Under the pieces are notes generated by a model. That model saw only the letters and a program-made list of their open reading frames with translations. It searched no databases and had not been told where the DNA came from. A program made the translations under genes and the position numbers. From Desulfobacteraceae bacterium (GTDB taxonomy: Bacteria; Desulfobacterota; Desulfobacteria; Desulfobacterales; Desulfobacteraceae), in contig WFQS01000021.1 of the NCBI GenBank assembly GCA_015486915.1, positions 1-13,124 on the forward strand: a stretch of DNA of 13,124 bases. The letters are read 5' to 3'. Below, piece by piece: positions 13,078 through 13,124 of this stretch. Every line of letters starts with the position of its first letter. Position 1 is the stretch's first letter.

Positions 13078-13124
13078 TTATACCCCCTCCAGCAGGGCAT
13101 CAACCTTGCTGAGCAATTGATCAT
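13078..13124 (-). CDS. C-terminal end of upstream gene, probably hdrA (partial)
   Basis: The frame entering from the right edge encodes DQLLSKVDALLEGV and stops with TAA at 13078-13080, one base before the mvhD start. An ending of this kind (D/EQ-hydrophobic, then a short amphipathic helix to the stop) resembles HdrA C-termini, and hdrA is the usual neighbour of mvhD in metVF clusters. Only 14 residues are visible, so the identity rests mainly on context. Confidence 0.5.
   Translation of the reverse strand, partial: DQLLSKVDALLEGV

Overview
The window looks like chromosomal DNA from a strictly anaerobic, sulfate-reducing or syntrophic deltaproteobacterium of the Desulfobacterales type. This is inferred from gene content: a non-oxidative glutaconyl-CoA decarboxylase, a MetV/MetF/MvhD electron-transfer cluster, RACo-type corrinoid activators, a UGA-encoded selenocysteine, and a moderate-GC genome crowded with short intergenic palindromic repeats. 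No rRNA, tRNA, CRISPR array, intact transposase or phage gene was seen.

Left part (1-3787): after a possible gene end at the left edge, two consecutive minus-strand genes encode ASKHA-fold ATPases of the DUF4445/RACo family. The upstream one (1832-3787) carries an N-terminal plant-type [2Fe-2S] domain. The downstream one (278-1825) lacks it. RACo proteins use ATP to return inactive Co(II) corrinoid proteins to Co(I). Next come about 1.2 kb without a convincing gene (3788-4993), filled with repeats including a nested palindrome of about 205 bp, and then a secreted GDSL/SGNH esterase on the minus strand (4994-6043).

Middle part (6464-9690): a plus-strand group starts from a good sigma-70-like promoter and encodes a 71-residue biotin carrier protein, the carboxyltransferase (alpha) subunit of glutaconyl-CoA decarboxylase (gcdA), and a crotonase-family hydratase most like cyclohexa-1,5-diene-1-carbonyl-CoA hydratase. 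Together they suggest benzoyl-CoA/glutaryl-CoA degradation, in which glutaconyl-CoA is decarboxylated to crotonyl-CoA. gcdA is bracketed by two direct copies of a MITE-like element of about 98 bp. A DUF2284 cysteine-rich protein follows alone at 10122-10706.

Right part (10921-13124, minus strand): the end of a probable hdrA, then mvhD, metV and metF, closed by a terminator-like hairpin. mvhD is interrupted by one in-frame TGA at 13026-13028, exactly where the family has a conserved cysteine (FCCNY-Sec), and a SECIS-like hairpin follows. It is therefore best read as a 144-residue selenoprotein. With metV and metF this resembles the MetFV-HdrABC-MvhD methylenetetrahydrofolate reductase of acetogens, on the methyl branch of the Wood-Ljungdahl pathway. 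That pathway also needs a corrinoid protein, which gives a plausible but unproved link to the RACo pair.

The intergenic DNA holds at least six kinds of short repeat: a 28-bp palindrome, the CATGAGGCC family, an 82-bp element, an element of about 80 bp often abutting it, the MITE-like pair around gcdA, and the nested palindrome. They occupy most of the non-coding space and are the least explained part of the window.
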